This document shows, piece after piece, positions 1 to 20,462 of a DNA stretch of 64,000 nt. The translations under genes were made by a program, and so were the position numbers. Every line of letters begins with the position of its first letter. Position 1 is the stretch's first letter. The DNA is from Pseudomonas syringae. Its GTDB lineage: Bacteria; Pseudomonadota; Gammaproteobacteria; Pseudomonadales; Pseudomonadaceae. Below the pieces are notes generated by a model. The model had not been told where the DNA came from. It made no database searches and saw only the letters and a list, made by a program, of their open reading frames with translations. The DNA lies in contig NZ_CP066265.1 of NCBI RefSeq assembly GCF_023278085.1, positions 550,001 to 614,000 of the forward strand, in the 5' to 3' direction.

Positions 1-2020
<2,020 letters not shown>

Positions 2021-2176
2021 ATAACACCCAAGCAATTTGATCGAAAGGCCAGATTGCGGTGACTGTGGAGATGACACGAACCGAAGGTTTGCGGTCACGA
2101 ACAACACCTGAACGACTGACTGTCACATACCCGATTTGCTGAAGCGCGCCGCAAGGCACGACTCGGTACCCGAATT

Positions 2177-2294
2177 TCTTGACGACCATAGAACATTGGA
2201 ACCACCTGATCCCATCCCGAACTCAGCAGTGAAACGATGTATCGCCGATGGTAGTGTGGGGTTTCCCCATGTGAGAGTAGGTCATCGTCAAGAT
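2177..2294 (+). rRNA. rrf: 5S ribosomal RNA
   Basis: The segment contains GAACCACCTGATCCCATCCC, CGAACTCAGCAGTGAAACG and the 3' arm GAGAGTAGGTCATCGTCAAG, all typical of Pseudomonas 5S rRNA. The ends TCTTGACGAC and GTCATCGTCAAGA pair as helix I. It follows 23S after a spacer of about 156 nt with no tRNA. Exact mature ends are uncertain by a few bases. Confidence 0.96.
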
Positions 2295-2303
2295 TAAATT
2301 CCG

Positions 2304-2337
2304 AAAACCCTCATCGCTCACGCGTTGAGGGTTTTTG
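2304..2337 (+). terminator. rrn operon Rho-independent terminator
   Basis: A stem AAAACCCTCA / TTGAGGGTTTT closes a loop of about 13 nt and is followed by more T residues. It sits directly after 5S and separates the rRNA operon from birA. Confidence 0.85.
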
Positions 2338-2372
2338 TTTTTGGGTCGTGGAAAACATATTTTCGTTTCTAT

Positions 2373-2400
2373 GCATCATGCTTCGGCATAGCTATGATGC
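2373..2400 (+). repeat. Inverted repeat with UUCG hairpin upstream of birA
   Basis: GCATCAT (2373-2379) and ATGATGC (2394-2400) form an inverted repeat. Within it ATGC-TTCG-GCAT (2378-2389) can form an alternative small UUCG-capped hairpin. It lies 26 nt before the birA start. BirA binds a palindromic operator at bio genes in other bacteria, but this sequence does not resemble a bio operator. The role is unknown; a leader hairpin is possible. Confidence 0.4.
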
Positions 2401-2425
2401 GTGCCTCATTGCCGGGCGACTCTAA

Positions 2426-3385
2426 ATGCTGACCTTGTTAAAGCTTCTTGCCGATGGTGCGTTTCATTCAGGACAGGTCCTGGGTGAGGTACTCGGAGTA
2501 AGTCGTAGCGCTGTGTGGAAGCAGCTTCAACAGCTTGAAGCTGAACTGGGGATTGAGTTCCATAAGGTGCGCGGCCGTGGTTATCGGCTAGCAACACCTG
2601 TCTCTCTTTTAAATCCTGATGCCATCACTCAGTCCGGGCTTCCTGCTGGCTGGTCCGTGCGCACTTATGATTCTATCGATTCCACCAATGCAGAGGCTGC
2701 AAGGCTGATTGGTGACGGTGTGCCAATGCCGCTGCTGGTACTTGCCGAGCAGCAAACCTCAGGCAGGGGGCGGCGTGGTAGAAAATGGGTCAGCCCCTTC
2801 GCGGAAAATCTGTATTACAGCCTGGTGTTGCGCATTGATGGCGGAATGCGTCAGCTGGAAGGTCTCAGCTTGCTGGTGGGCCTTGCGGTGATGAATGTGC
2901 TGCGCGATCTCGGAGTATCGGGTGCAGGCCTCAAATGGCCTAACGATGTGCTCGTCGGCAAGCAGAAGATTGCCGGTATTCTTCTGGAGCTTATCGGTGA
3001 TCCGGCAGACGTATGCCATGTGATTATCGGCATAGGCGTGAACGTGAACATGCAGACCTCCACTGAGGTGGATCAGTCATGGACATCCATTCGCCTTGAG
3101 ACTGGCCGTCTTGCTGATCGCAACGATGTTGCAGCCCGTATAAGTGCCCGTCTTGACTCCCTCCTGACCGTACATCGTGAGAAAGGCTTCGCCGTCTTTC
3201 GTGAGGATTGGGAGCGTGGCCATCTATGGCAGGGTGCCGCTGTCACCTTGCTTTCCGGCGTTCAGACGGTCGAGGGTGTCGTTCTGGGTGTCGACGTGCT
3301 TGGTGCGCTGCGGTTAGAGATCGATGGTGTGGAAAAGAGCTTTAGCGGTGGTGAGCTGAGTCTGAGGTTGCGCGATGATTCTTGA
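2426..3385 (+). CDS. birA: Bifunctional biotin--protein ligase / biotin operon repressor BirA
   Basis: A cytoplasmic enzyme that makes biotinyl-AMP and transfers biotin to the carboxyl-carrier subunit of acetyl-CoA carboxylase and related enzymes. The 319-aa product has an N-terminal winged helix (residues about 1-57, with [13 protein letters not shown]), so it is the repressor-type class. The ligase domain carries the biotinyl-AMP loop GRGRRGRK (113-120) and KWPNDVLV (170-177); a C-terminal SH3-like domain follows. It is the first gene after the rrn terminator and overlaps coaX by 11 nt, suggesting cotranscription. No strong Shine-Dalgarno sequence precedes the chosen ATG, but the protein start aligns with the HTH. 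Confidence 0.96.
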   Translation: MLTLLKLLADGAFHSGQVLGEVLGVSRSAVWKQLQQLEAELGIEFHKVRGRGYRLATPVSLLNPDAITQSGLPAGWSVRTYDSIDSTNAEAARLIGDGVPMPLLVLAEQQTSGRGRRGRKWVSPFAENLYYSLVLRIDGGMRQLEGLSLLVGLAVMNVLRDLGVSGAGLKWPNDVLVGKQKIAGILLELIGDPADVCHVIIGIGVNVNMQTSTEVDQSWTSIRLETGRLADRNDVAARISARLDSLLTVHREKGFAVFREDWERGHLWQGAAVTLLSGVQTVEGVVLGVDVLGALRLEIDGVEKSFSGGELSLRLRDDS

Positions 3386-4124
3386 ACTCGATTGTGGCAA
3401 CAGCTTCATCAAATGGCGCGTCATGAGTAATCGCGACACTTCAGTGGTGAGTGGTGGTGTTGTGGACTCTGACGAGGCGCTGCTGGAGCAGTTGGGTAAT
3501 TTGACCGGCGTGGTGTTGACTGGCTGTCGGCTAGTGAGTGTCCGCAGTACTGAAGAAACGGACGAGCTGGTCTTTGCGTTGACTGATGCCCTGGCCATTT
3601 CTCCTGAGCGCGCTTTGCCTGCACGCGAGCTTGCCGGGGTCACCAATGGCTATGATGATTATATGCGCCTTGGGCTGGACCGCTGGCTCGCCTTTGTAGG
3701 GGCTTATGCCATCGCTGGTAACGCATGCCTGGTGATCGATCTTGGCACCGCTGTGACGTCGGATTTCGTGGATGCGCAAGGCCAGCACCTGGGTGGATTC
3801 ATTTGCCCTGGCATGCCGTTGATGCGCAGCGAGCTGCGAACCCATACCCGGCGAATCAGGTATAACGACACAGAGGCTGAAAAGGCCCTCGTGCAGCTGG
3901 TACCGGGTCGCGCTACGGCTGAAGCAGTAGAACGAGGATGTTCGCTGATGCTTCGCGGTTTTGTTCTGACCCAGATCGAAATAGCGCGTGGGTATTGGGG
4001 GGATGACTTTACTCTCTTCGTGACCGGAGGGGATGCTCCTCTGGTTTCAGATGTATTGCCTGGGGCCCGCGTTGTGCCTGATCTGATATTCGTTGGCTTG
4101 GCTCTCGCTTGCCCTTTGCGTTGA
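3375..4124 (+). CDS. coaX: Type III pantothenate kinase
   Basis: Catalyses ATP-dependent phosphorylation of pantothenate, the first step of coenzyme A synthesis, in the cytoplasm. The 249-aa protein has the ASKHA-fold signatures of the type III class: an N-terminal [12 protein letters not shown], the central [11 protein letters not shown] and the GGFICPGM loop. Type III enzymes are not feedback-inhibited by CoA and need a monovalent cation (family knowledge). The start lies inside the end of birA, and the SPOR-like gene follows 7 nt after the stop, so the three genes look like one operon. Confidence 0.95.
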   Translation: MILELDCGNSFIKWRVMSNRDTSVVSGGVVDSDEALLEQLGNLTGVVLTGCRLVSVRSTEETDELVFALTDALAISPERALPARELAGVTNGYDDYMRLGLDRWLAFVGAYAIAGNACLVIDLGTAVTSDFVDAQGQHLGGFICPGMPLMRSELRTHTRRIRYNDTEAEKALVQLVPGRATAEAVERGCSLMLRGFVLTQIEIARGYWGDDFTLFVTGGDAPLVSDVLPGARVVPDLIFVGLALACPLR

Positions 4125-4131
4125 GGTCTTT

Positions 4132-4560
4132 ATGCGTTGGTTATTTCTACTGCTGTTGATGCTGAACGGCTTCTATTACATCTGGCACCAGCAAGAGGCG
4201 CCGCTCAGGGCCAAGCAGATCATGCCCCTATCGCTTGCTCGAGCTCCGCAACAGGATATCCGTCTGCTGAGCGAGTCCGGTGCCGGGCGTGTGTCACAAG
4301 AAGTCGATGCCAATTGCCTGTATGTCGGCGGTTTTGCACGACAGGAAGATGTTCGGCTGGTCGAGCAGAGATTGAACAGTCTTGATATTCAGTCGAAATT
4401 TCAGACCCTGCAGGCAAATGGCGTAACGGCTTACTGGCTGAAAATAGCGCCTGAAAGCCGCCGCCTTGTGGAGCCTGGTCTGATCGCTCAAATGAGCCAG
4501 GATTTTCCGCAATTAAAAAATCAAATAATGTCGTGCGAAGGCATTGCAACGGGTCAGTAG
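4132..4560 (+). CDS. SPOR-like single-pass membrane protein
   Basis: A 142-aa product starting MRWLFLLLLMLNGFYYIWHQ, a membrane anchor or uncleaved signal. The soluble part has a SPOR-like segment (about residues 62-135) in which CLYVGGFARQEDVRLVEQRL resembles the beta-alpha start of the peptidoglycan-binding SPOR fold. A longer reading from 4093 is possible, but the ATG at 4132 puts the hydrophobic segment at the N-terminus and leaves a 7-nt gap after coaX. A gene of this type follows coaX in other Pseudomonas genomes. SPOR domains bind denuded glycan at division sites, but this protein's role is not established. Confidence 0.75.
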   Translation: MRWLFLLLLMLNGFYYIWHQQEAPLRAKQIMPLSLARAPQQDIRLLSESGAGRVSQEVDANCLYVGGFARQEDVRLVEQRLNSLDIQSKFQTLQANGVTAYWLKIAPESRRLVEPGLIAQMSQDFPQLKNQIMSCEGIATGQ

Positions 4561-4659
4561 TTTGCATAGAATGGCGCCCGCTTCGCAGCGAGCTGAAAAT
4601 CTCGCAACGTAGCGAAAGTTGTCAACGCATGTAACCTCAGGTTTTTAATGAGAAAAAGG

Positions 4660-4688
4660 TTGACAGAAGGGTAGCATGAGTTGAGAAT
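4660..4688 (+). promoter_or_regulatory. Sigma-70-like promoter of the tRNA-Tyr-Gly-Thr operon
   Basis: TTGACA (4660-4665), a 17-nt spacer and GAGAAT (4683-4688). The expected start, about 7 nt downstream, leaves only a short leader before tRNA-Tyr at 4702, as usual for tRNA operons. Confidence 0.75.
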
Positions 4689-4701
4689 GCTGCCTCGCTT
4701 A

Positions 4702-4786
<85 letters not shown>

Positions 4787-4810
4787 GATTTAGCGCAAGC
4801 TGCAAATTGC

Positions 4811-4884
<74 letters not shown>

Positions 4885-4910
4885 AGCTTGCAGCTTATGC
4901 ATTGTGTTTT

Positions 4911-4986
4911 GCTCTTGTAGCTCAGTTGGTAGAGCACACCCTTGGTAAGGGTGAGGTCAGCGGTTCAAATCCGCTCAAGAGCTCCA
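4911..4986 (+). tRNA. tRNA-Thr (GGT)
   Basis: A 76-nt tRNA with acceptor GCTCTTG pairing CAAGAGC, D-loop AGCTCAGTTGGTAGAGC, anticodon GGT in TTGGTAAG, T-loop GGTTCAAATCC and encoded CCA. In P. aeruginosa and E. coli a tuf gene follows this tRNA; here a terminator does. Confidence 0.97.
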
Positions 4987-4991
4987 TTGCT

Positions 4992-5024
4992 AAAGGCAGA
5001 TATGAAAATATCTGCCTTTGTTTT
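4992..5024 (+). terminator. Terminator after tRNA-Thr
   Basis: An 11-bp perfect stem AAAGGCAGATA / TATCTGCCTTT with loop TGAAAA, followed by GTTTT. It ends the Tyr-Gly-Thr tRNA transcript and so separates it from the tRNA-Trp-secE-nusG unit. Confidence 0.85.
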
Positions 5025-5103
5025 AGGTGGGTTGGCTGTGCTTGATCCGCCTGATGCCTTGTTTGGATTCTGCTTTTGGGGCAGGGGTATTCTGAATAAG
5101 GTG

Positions 5104-5132
5104 TTGAAAAACTCTCGTCAGGTCCGCATAAT
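5104..5132 (+). promoter_or_regulatory. Sigma-70-like promoter for tRNA-Trp-secE-nusG
   Basis: TTGAAA (5104-5109), a 17-nt spacer and CATAAT (5127-5132), 21 nt before tRNA-Trp. It lies in the short spacer that replaces tuf. Confidence 0.7.
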
Positions 5133-5153
5133 GGTCGGCCTGATTTTGCTTTT

Positions 5154-5229
5154 AGGTCAGTAGCTCAATTGGCAGAGCGACGGTCTCCAAAACCGTAGGT
5201 TGGGGGTTCGATTCCCTCCTGACCTGCCA
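5154..5229 (+). tRNA. tRNA-Trp (CCA)
   Basis: A 76-nt tRNA with acceptor AGGTCAG pairing CTGACCT, D-loop AGCTCAATTGGCAGAGC, anticodon CCA in CTCCAAAA, T-loop GGTTCGATTCC and encoded CCA. It is 46 nt upstream of secE and probably transcribed with it. Confidence 0.97.
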
Positions 5230-5275
5230 GATTTCCTAGATGTAATCTGGCTTTCTTTTCACAGGATCTCCGTAG

Positions 5276-5644
5276 ATGAATCCCAAGGCTGAAGCATCAG
5301 ACTCTCGCTTTGATTTGCTGAAGTGGCTCCTGGTAGTCGTTTTGGTTGTCGTGGGTGTTGTCGGTAATCAGTATTATTCTGCTGAGCCGATCCTGTACCG
5401 TGTTCTCGCTCTCCTTGTTATTGCTGCTGTCGCCGCTTTCGTAGCGCTGCAGACTGGCAAAGGTAAGGCTTTTTTCGTTTTGGCGAAAGAAGCGCGCGCT
5501 GAGATTCGTAAAGTCGTTTGGCCTACTCGCCAAGAAACCACTCAAACCACTCTGATTGTTGTGGCGGTTGTGTTGGTTATGGCGTTGCTGTTGTGGGGGC
5601 TAGATTCCCTGCTCGGCTGGCTTGTTTCCTTGATAGTTGGCTAA
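5276..5644 (+). CDS. secE: Preprotein translocase subunit SecE
   Basis: Small inner-membrane subunit of the SecYEG translocon that stabilises SecY. The 122-aa protein has three hydrophobic helices (about 14-34, 40-60 and 91-115), the three-helix form of gammaproteobacteria. The amphipathic cytoplasmic segment AKEARAEIRKVVWPTRQETT precedes the last helix and is the family's most conserved part. nusG follows after 9 nt. Confidence 0.97.
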   Translation: MNPKAEASDSRFDLLKWLLVVVLVVVGVVGNQYYSAEPILYRVLALLVIAAVAAFVALQTGKGKAFFVLAKEARAEIRKVVWPTRQETTQTTLIVVAVVLVMALLLWGLDSLLGWLVSLIVG

Positions 5645-5653
5645 GGGTGTCCC

Positions 5654-6187
5654 GTGGCTAAGCGTTGGTACGTAGTGCATGCTTACTCGGGTTACGAGAA
5701 GCATGTCATGCGCTCGTTGGTCGAGCGTGTGAAGCTGGCAGGCATGGAAGATGGCTTCGGCGAAATTCTGGTTCCCACTGAAGAAGTGGTTGAAATGCGT
5801 AATGGCCAGAAACGCAAAAGCGAACGTAAATTCTTCCCTGGTTATGTGCTTGTTCAGATGGACATGAATGAGGGTACTTGGCACTTGGTCAAGGATACTC
5901 CACGTGTCATGGGCTTCATCGGCGGTACTGCCGATAAGCCAGCTCCGATCACTGACAAGGAAGCAGAAGCTATTCTGCGTCGTGTTGCTGACGGTAGCGA
6001 TAAGCCGAAGCCAAAAACATTGTTCGAGCCGGGTGAGGTTGTTCGTGTCACTGATGGTCCGTTCGCTGATTTTAACGGCACGGTCGAAGAAGTTAACTAC
6101 GAAAAGAGCCGTATCCAAGTGGCGGTGCTCATTTTCGGACGCTCTACTCCGGTAGAGCTAGAGTTCAGCCAGGTCGAAAAGGCATAG
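5654..6187 (+). CDS. nusG: Transcription termination/antitermination factor NusG
   Basis: RNA polymerase-associated processivity factor that also links to Rho and to ribosomal protein S10. The 177-aa protein starts with GTG ([13 protein letters not shown] follows). It has an NGN domain (about 5-110) and a C-terminal KOW domain (about 125-160, [20 protein letters not shown]). Length is normal. It is cotranscribed with secE and followed by a terminator-like hairpin before rplK. Confidence 0.98.
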   Translation: MAKRWYVVHAYSGYEKHVMRSLVERVKLAGMEDGFGEILVPTEEVVEMRNGQKRKSERKFFPGYVLVQMDMNEGTWHLVKDTPRVMGFIGGTADKPAPITDKEAEAILRRVADGSDKPKPKTLFEPGEVVRVTDGPFADFNGTVEEVNYEKSRIQVAVLIFGRSTPVELEFSQVEKA

Positions 6188-6204
6188 TTGAGCTGCAATC
6201 CCAT

Positions 6205-6235
6205 ACCCCGCAGCCCAAGGCTGTGGGGTTTTTTC
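6205..6235 (+). terminator. Hairpin terminator after nusG
   Basis: Stem ACCCCGCAGCC / GGCTGTGGGGT (one G-T pair) with a CAA loop, followed by six T residues. It separates secE-nusG from the L11 operon, though readthrough is likely because no strong promoter is obvious before rplK. Confidence 0.8.
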
Positions 6236-6305
6236 GTCACTGGGATATACGCGTAAGTAACCGGGGAGCCTTTATTGGCGCTTGAACCCGTAATTGGAGT
6301 GCCTC

Positions 6306-6737
6306 ATGGCCAAGAAGATAACCGCATACATCAAGCTGCAAGTGAAAGCCGCTCAGGCTAACCCTAGCCCGCCAGTTGGTCCTGCTCTGGGTCAGCACGG
6401 TGTGAACATCATGGAATTCTGCAAAGCGTTCAACGCCCGTACTCAGGGTATTGAGCCAGGCTTGCCGACTCCAGTGATCATCACTGTATACAGCGACCGT
6501 AGCTTCACTTTCGAAACAAAAAGTACCCCTGCTTCGGTTCTGCTGAAGAAAGCTGCAGGCTTGACCAGCGGCTCGGCTCGCCCGAACACCGTTAAAGTTG
6601 GCACCGTGACTCGTGCTCAGCTGGAAGATATCGCTAAAGCGAAAAATGCGGATCTGACTGCTGCTGACATGGAAGCGGCCGTGCGTACCATCGCCGGTTC
6701 CGCTCGTAGCATGGGCCTTAACGTGGAGGGTGTGTAA
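6306..6737 (+). CDS. rplK: 50S ribosomal protein L11
   Basis: Binds the GTPase-associated centre of 23S rRNA and supports factor binding and the stringent response through RelA. The 143-aa product begins [20 protein letters not shown] and contains the conserved [14 protein letters not shown]. An upstream in-frame start at 6294 would add four residues; the ATG at 6306 fits the family and follows a TTGGAG Shine-Dalgarno. The stop overlaps the rplA start (TAATG), indicating translational coupling. Confidence 0.98.
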
Positions 6738-7432
6738 TGGCTAAGCTGACCAAGCGTCAAAAGGCAATCGCCAGCAAAATCGAAGCTGGCAAGTCCTACA
6801 ACTTTGTAGACGCTGCTGCTCTGTTGGCTGAGCTGTCGACTGTCAAGTTCAGCGAGTCTGTAGACGTTGCTGTCAATCTGGGTGTTGATCCTCGTAAATC
6901 CGACCAGGTTGTTCGTAGCGCTACCGTACTGCCGCACGGCACCGGTAAAACTGTACGCGTTGCAGTTTTCACTCAGGGCCCTGCTGCTGAAGCTGCTCTG
7001 GCTGCTGGCGCTGATCGCGTTGGTATGGACGATCTGGCTGCTGAAATGAAAGCAGGCGATCTGAACTATGACGTCGTTATCGCTTCTCCTGATGCGATGC
7101 GTGTTGTAGGTCAGTTGGGTCAGATTCTCGGTCCCCGCGGTCTGATGCCTAACCCTAAAGTCGGCACTGTTACTCCTGACGTGGCTAACGCTGTCAAGAA
7201 TGCCAAGGCTGGTCAGGTTCGTTATCGCACCGACAAAAACGGCATCATCCACACTTCCGTTGGCAAGGTCGGCTTCGACGCCGTCAAGCTGAAGGAAAAC
7301 GTTGAAGCCCTGATCGCTGATCTGAAGCGTATCAAGCCAGCTTCCTCGAAAGGTATTTACGTCAAGCGCATTACCCTGAGCACCACCATGGGTCCTGGCC
7401 TGGTCATCGACCAAGGTTCGCTGGAAGCGTAA
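6737..7432 (+). CDS. rplA: 50S ribosomal protein L1
   Basis: L1-stalk protein that helps release E-site tRNA and represses translation of the L11-L1 mRNA in enterobacteria. The 231-aa sequence is of usual length, with N-terminal [19 protein letters not shown] and the rRNA-binding loop [15 protein letters not shown]. It is coupled to rplK by a one-base stop/start overlap. A 196-nt leader separates it from rplJ. Confidence 0.98.
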   Translation: MAKLTKRQKAIASKIEAGKSYNFVDAAALLAELSTVKFSESVDVAVNLGVDPRKSDQVVRSATVLPHGTGKTVRVAVFTQGPAAEAALAAGADRVGMDDLAAEMKAGDLNYDVVIASPDAMRVVGQLGQILGPRGLMPNPKVGTVTPDVANAVKNAKAGQVRYRTDKNGIIHTSVGKVGFDAVKLKENVEALIADLKRIKPASSKGIYVKRITLSTTMGPGLVIDQGSLEA

Positions 7433-7628
7433 GACAAAACGGCATGGTTTTCCGTGCCGTTTGAAAGATTGGGGTCCCTGCCTGGCGGGGGCTATCCAAG
7501 ACCGTAGGCGACGCAAGTCTTAAACCTCAAGCCTACGCAGATGGTGCTCCCGGTTCCTTACCGAATCAGACACCAAAACGACATCTGGCTTCGGTCGGAT
7601 GAAACGGTAACAAGCAGGAGTTAAACCC
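7433..7628 (+). promoter_or_regulatory. rplJ leader (putative L10 autoregulatory region)
   Basis: A 196-nt non-coding stretch with hairpins, including AAACGGCA / TGCCGTTT near 7438-7463 and GTAGGC / GCCTAC at about 7504-7537. In gammaproteobacteria the rplJ leader binds the L10-L7/L12 complex to shut down its own translation. Assignment here is by position and structure potential only. Confidence 0.55.
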
Positions 7629-8129
7629 GTGGCAATTAAACTCGAAGACAAGAAGGCCATCGTCGCTGAAGTCAACGAGGCTGCCAAAGCTGGTCTGTCC
7701 GCTGTCGTGGCTGATGCCCGTGGTGTGACGGTTGGCGCAATGACCGGACTCCGTAAAGAGGCTCGTGAAGCTGGCGTTTACGTACGTGTTGTACGTAACA
7801 CCCTGCTCAAGCGCGCTGTTGCTGACACTGAATTCAGTGTCCTCAATGACGTGTTCACCGGCCCGACCTTGATCGCGTTCTCCAACGAACATCCTGGCGC
7901 TGCTGCCCGTCTGTTCAAGGAATTCGCTAAAGGTCAGGACAAGTTCGAGATCAAGGCAGCTGCGTTCGAGGGCAAGTTCCTCGCAGCTAATCAGATCGAT
8001 GTACTGGCAAGCCTGCCGACCCGTAACGAAGCAATTTCTCAGCTGATGAGCGTGATTCAAGGCGCTACCAGCAAGTTGGCTCGTACTCTGGCGGCTGTTC
8101 GCGACCAAAAAGAAGCAGCTGCAGCTTAA
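7629..8129 (+). CDS. rplJ: 50S ribosomal protein L10
   Basis: Base of the L7/L12 stalk. The 166-aa protein has the N-terminal rRNA-binding domain ([19 protein letters not shown]) and a C-terminal helix that docks L7/L12 dimers ([20 protein letters not shown]). Translation starts at GTG with AGGAG upstream. It pairs with rplL 79 nt downstream; L10 is the likely autogenous regulator of both. Confidence 0.97.
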   Translation: MAIKLEDKKAIVAEVNEAAKAGLSAVVADARGVTVGAMTGLRKEAREAGVYVRVVRNTLLKRAVADTEFSVLNDVFTGPTLIAFSNEHPGAAARLFKEFAKGQDKFEIKAAAFEGKFLAANQIDVLASLPTRNEAISQLMSVIQGATSKLARTLAAVRDQKEAAAA

Positions 8130-8208
8130 GGCTGAGGCAAATCTTTTCGCGTATTTTTGTTTATTTTGATGGTCGCGTAGGCCGTCCCCCAATTCAGGAA
8201 ATTGAGTC

Positions 8209-8574
8209 ATGTCCATCTCTCAAGACGATATCCTTAACGCCGTAGCTGAAATGTCCGTTCTGCAAGTTGTAGAGCTGATCAAGGCTTTCGAAGAGAAGTT
8301 CGGCGTTACTGCTGCTGCTGGCTCTGCTGGCCCAGCTGTTGCTGCAGCTGTTGTTGAAGAACAAACTGAATTCAACGTCATGCTGCTGGAAGCTGGCGAG
8401 AAGAAAGTTAACGTGATCAAGGCTGTACGTGAGCTGACCGGTCTGGGCCTGAAAGAAGCCAAGGCAGTCGTTGACGGCGCGCCAGGCATCGTTCTGGAAG
8501 CTGTTGCCAAAGACGCAGCTGACAAAGCAAAAGCTACCCTGGAAGAAGCAGGCGCTAAAGTCGAGCTGAAATAA
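8209..8574 (+). CDS. rplL: 50S ribosomal protein L7/L12
   Basis: Multicopy stalk protein that recruits translation GTPases. The 121-aa product has the N-terminal dimerisation domain (about 1-33), an Ala/Gly-rich hinge (about 36-50) and the C-terminal factor-binding domain with [17 protein letters not shown]. It is followed by an attenuator-like hairpin before rpoB. Confidence 0.98.
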   Translation: MSISQDDILNAVAEMSVLQVVELIKAFEEKFGVTAAAGSAGPAVAAAVVEEQTEFNVMLLEAGEKKVNVIKAVRELTGLGLKEAKAVVDGAPGIVLEAVAKDAADKAKATLEEAGAKVELK

Positions 8575-8620
8575 GCATCGACTTTGAGTGTCCAGCCCAC
8601 GCGTTTAGCGAAAGGCTGAT

Positions 8621-8649
8621 GGCTGGTGGCTTTTGCCACCGGCCTTTTT
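8621..8649 (+). terminator. Attenuator hairpin between rplL and rpoB
   Basis: A 10-bp stem GGCTGGTGGC / GCCACCGGCC (one G-T pair) with a TTTT loop and a TTTTT tail inside a 221-nt gap. In E. coli a partial terminator here lowers rpoBC expression relative to ribosomal proteins; the same role is inferred. Confidence 0.75.
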
Positions 8650-8795
8650 CCGTTATAGATGATTGGCGCTGTCAACGTCTGTAACGTGCGGTATCCACCG
8701 ATGGCGGTGGCGCAAACCAAGGGGTTTGCAAGATTTTCTGGCTGCTTCCGTCGGGAGGGAGCCAAACAAGCAGGTGACCAAGCTGGGGAACGCTG

Positions 8796-12869
<4,074 letters not shown>

Positions 12870-12933
12870 CACGTGACGCGAATCGGGGGCAGGGCGGTCA
12901 TGCCTGCTCCCTGCTCCGCCAGGAGGAAAAGCC

Positions 12934-17133
<4,200 letters not shown>

Positions 17134-17135
17134 GA

Positions 17136-17209
17136 CCAAAGCCTCGGCATTTTCATTCGGCAGGCAGCACATTTCGTGCTGTTTGCCAGACGAAGCGGCC
17201 GGGGCTTTG
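17136..17209 (+). terminator. Long hairpin/terminator after rpoC
   Basis: Outer arms CAAAGCCTCGGC (from 17137) and GCCGGGGCTTTG (to 17209) enclose an inner hairpin GGCAGGCAGCAC / GTGCTGTTTGCC. The T tract is weak, so termination may be partial. It lies directly before the rpsL promoter. Confidence 0.65.
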
Positions 17210-17211
17210 TC

Positions 17212-17240
17212 TTGACTGGGGGCGGGATCCTCTTTAGACT
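17212..17240 (+). promoter_or_regulatory. str operon promoter
   Basis: TTGACT (17212-17217), a 17-nt spacer and TAGACT (17235-17240). It is 91 nt upstream of rpsL, overlaps the foot of the rpoC hairpin and probably drives rpsL-rpsG-fusA-tuf. Confidence 0.8.
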
Positions 17241-17330
17241 CTTGTACCCCTAAATTTGGCGGGGCCTATGCCCTGTCATTTGCTTTTCTTGTAAGACAAT
17301 AGCGTCGCAAGACAACAGTGGAGCTAGTAG

Positions 17331-17702
17331 ATGGCAACTATCAACCAGCTGGTACGTCAGCCGCGTAAGCGTATCGTCGAGAAATCCGACGTGCCTGCGC
17401 TGCAGAACTGCCCGCAACGTCGCGGTGTGTGCACTCGTGTGTATACCACCACGCCGAAAAAACCTAACTCGGCATTGCGTAAAGTCTGCCGTGTGCGCCT
17501 GACCAACGGTTTCGAGGTTTCCTCGTACATCGGTGGTGAAGGTCACAACCTGCAAGAGCACAGCGTGGTACTGATCCGTGGCGGTCGTGTAAAAGACTTG
17601 CCAGGTGTTCGTTATCACACCGTTCGTGGTTCTCTGGATACTTCCGGCGTTAAAGGCCGTAACCAGGGTCGCTCGAAATACGGTACCAAGAAGCCTAAGT
17701 AG
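17331..17702 (+). CDS. rpsL: 30S ribosomal protein S12
   Basis: Decoding-centre protein and classical streptomycin-resistance locus. The 123-aa product contains [14 protein letters not shown] and [13 protein letters not shown]; the lysines at the usual resistance positions (about 43 and 88) are wild type, so the allele is predicted sensitive. It is the first gene of the str operon. rpsG follows after a 122-nt spacer, where S7 autoregulation acts in E. coli. Confidence 0.98.
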   Translation: MATINQLVRQPRKRIVEKSDVPALQNCPQRRGVCTRVYTTTPKKPNSALRKVCRVRLTNGFEVSSYIGGEGHNLQEHSVVLIRGGRVKDLPGVRYHTVRGSLDTSGVKGRNQGRSKYGTKKPK

Positions 17703-17803
17703 TCTTTGGCTTCTGTTTGAAATTGCAGATTTCTATTTTTCTGAGTCGATAAGAGTAAGGTCGGGCGCATCCTTCGCTGGATGGTGGTCCCGAGCTAACC
17801 TGA

Positions 17804-18295
<492 letters not shown>

Positions 18296-18325
18296 TTTCA
18301 GCGTCACTAATTTTGCGAGGGCTTT

Positions 18326-20431
18326 ATGGCTCGTACTACTCCGATTGGCCGCTACCGTAACATTGGTATCGTCGCTCACGTGGATGCTGGTAAAACCACC
18401 ACCACCGAGCGCGTCCTTTTTTACACCGGCAAAAGCCACAAAATGGGCGAGGTGCATGATGGCGCCGCGACCACGGACTGGATGGTTCAGGAGCAGGAGC
18501 GTGGTATTACCATTACTTCTGCTGCTATTACTGCCTTCTGGCAGGGTTCCGAGAAGCAGCACAAAGACCAATACCGCTTCAACGTCATTGACACCCCGGG
18601 CCACGTAGACTTCACCATTGAAGTTGAGCGTTCCCTGCGTGTGCTCGACGGCGCGGTCGTTGTGTTCTGTGGTACTTCCGGCGTAGAGCCGCAGTCCGAA
18701 ACCGTATGGCGTCAAGCCAACAAGTACGGTGTTCCACGTATCGTTTACGTGAACAAGATGGACCGTGCCGGTGCTAACTTTCTGCGCGTAATTGCTCAGA
18801 TCAAGCAGCGTCTGGGTCACACTCCGGTGCCTATCCAGCTGGCTATCGGTGCTGAAGACAACTTCCAGGGTCAGATCGACCTGATGTCCATGGAAGCTGT
18901 CTACTGGAATGATGCCGACAAAGGTATGGTTCCGGTTCGTAAGCCTATCCCTGCTGAATTGCAGGAGCTGGCTGACGAATGGCGCAGCAACATGGTTGAG
19001 GCTGCGGCTGAAGCCAACGAAGAACTGATGAACAAATACCTTGAAGGTGAAGAGCTCACCAACGAGGAAATCAAGGCCGCTCTGCGTCAGCGTACTATCG
19101 CTGGTGAGATCGTTCTTGCTGTTTGCGGTTCTTCCTTCAAGAACAAGGGTGTTCCCCTGGTTCTCGACGCCGTGATCGACTACCTGCCGGCTCCAATCGA
19201 CATTCCTGCTATCAAGGGTTCCGACCCTGATAACGAGGAAATTCAAATGGAGCGTCATGCAGACGACAACGAGCCGTTCTCGGCTTTGGCGTTCAAGATC
19301 GCTACCGACCCATTCGTGGGTACCTTGACGTTCGTCCGTGTGTACTCGGGCGTGTTGGCATCCGGCGACGGCGTGATCAACTCGGTCAAGGGCAAGAAAG
19401 AGCGCGTGGGCCGTATGGTGCAAATGCACGCAAACGCTCGCGAAGAGATCAAGGAAGTACGCGCTGGTGACATCGCGGCCCTGATCGGCATGAAGGACGT
19501 CACCACTGGTGAAACCTTGTGCAACGCTGACAAGCCAATCATCCTGGTTCGCATGGACTTCCCGGAGCCGGTTATTTCGGTTGCCGTTGAGCCAAAGACC
19601 AAGGATGACCAGGAAAAAATGGGTATCGCACTGGGCAAACTTGCTCAGGAAGACCCGTCTTTCCGCGTCAAAACTGATGAAGAGACTGGTCAAACGATCA
19701 TCTCTGGCATGGGCGAGCTCCACCTGGACATCCTGGTTGACCGGATGCGCCGTGAGTTCAACGTCGAAGCCAACATCGGCAAGCCTCAGGTTTCCTATCG
19801 TGAGCGCATCACGAAGAACTGTGAAATCGAAGGCAAGTTCGTTCGTCAATCCGGCGGTCGTGGCCAGTTTGGTCATTGCTGGATCCGTTTTGCACCTGCT
19901 GACGAAGGTCAGGAAGGTCTGCAATTCGTAAACGAAGTGGTAGGTGGTGTTGTTCCCAAGGAATACATCCCGGCTATCCAGAAGGGCATCGAAGAGCAGA
20001 TGAAGAACGGCGTTGTTGCCGGTTATCCGCTGATCGGCCTGAAGGCTACCGTGTTTGATGGTTCCTACCATGACGTCGACTCGAACGAGATGGCGTTTAA
20101 GGTGGCTGCTTCCATGGCGACCAAGCAACTGGCCCAGAAGGGCGGTGGTGAGTTGCTCGAGCCGATCATGGCGGTAGAGGTTGTTACGCCTGAAGACTAT
20201 ATGGGTGACGTGATGGGCGACCTTAACCGTCGTCGCGGCATGATCTTGGGTATGGAAGATACGGTCTCCGGCAAAGTAATTCGTGCCGAGGTTCCGTTGG
20301 GTGAGATGTTCGGTTATGCGACCGACGTTCGCTCCATGTCCCAGGGTCGCGCAAGCTACTCTATGGAATTCAAAAAATACAATACAGCTCCGTCGCACAT
20401 CGTCGAAACTGTAACCAAAAAACAAGGCTGA
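18326..20431 (+). CDS. fusA: Elongation factor G
   Basis: GTPase that drives translocation and, with RRF, ribosome recycling. The 701-aa protein has the P-loop [23 protein letters not shown] and NKMD GTPase motifs, followed by domains II-V. It lies 30 nt after rpsG and 31 nt before tuf. Whether a second EF-G gene exists elsewhere cannot be seen from this window. Confidence 0.98.
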   Translation: MARTTPIGRYRNIGIVAHVDAGKTTTTERVLFYTGKSHKMGEVHDGAATTDWMVQEQERGITITSAAITAFWQGSEKQHKDQYRFNVIDTPGHVDFTIEVERSLRVLDGAVVVFCGTSGVEPQSETVWRQANKYGVPRIVYVNKMDRAGANFLRVIAQIKQRLGHTPVPIQLAIGAEDNFQGQIDLMSMEAVYWNDADKGMVPVRKPIPAELQELADEWRSNMVEAAAEANEELMNKYLEGEELTNEEIKAALRQRTIAGEIVLAVCGSSFKNKGVPLVLDAVIDYLPAPIDIPAIKGSDPDNEEIQMERHADDNEPFSALAFKIATDPFVGTLTFVRVYSGVLASGDGVINSVKGKKERVGRMVQMHANAREEIKEVRAGDIAALIGMKDVTTGETLCNADKPIILVRMDFPEPVISVAVEPKTKDDQEKMGIALGKLAQEDPSFRVKTDEETGQTIISGMGELHLDILVDRMRREFNVEANIGKPQVSYRERITKNCEIEGKFVRQSGGRGQFGHCWIRFAPADEGQEGLQFVNEVVGGVVPKEYIPAIQKGIEEQMKNGVVAGYPLIGLKATVFDGSYHDVDSNEMAFKVAASMATKQLAQKGGGELLEPIMAVEVVTPEDYMGDVMGDLNRRRGMILGMEDTVSGKVIRAEVPLGEMFGYATDVRSMSQGRASYSMEFKKYNTAPSHIVETVTKKQG

Positions 20432-20462
20432 TTCAGCGCCTTTAGGCTAGGAGTTATTTGTC

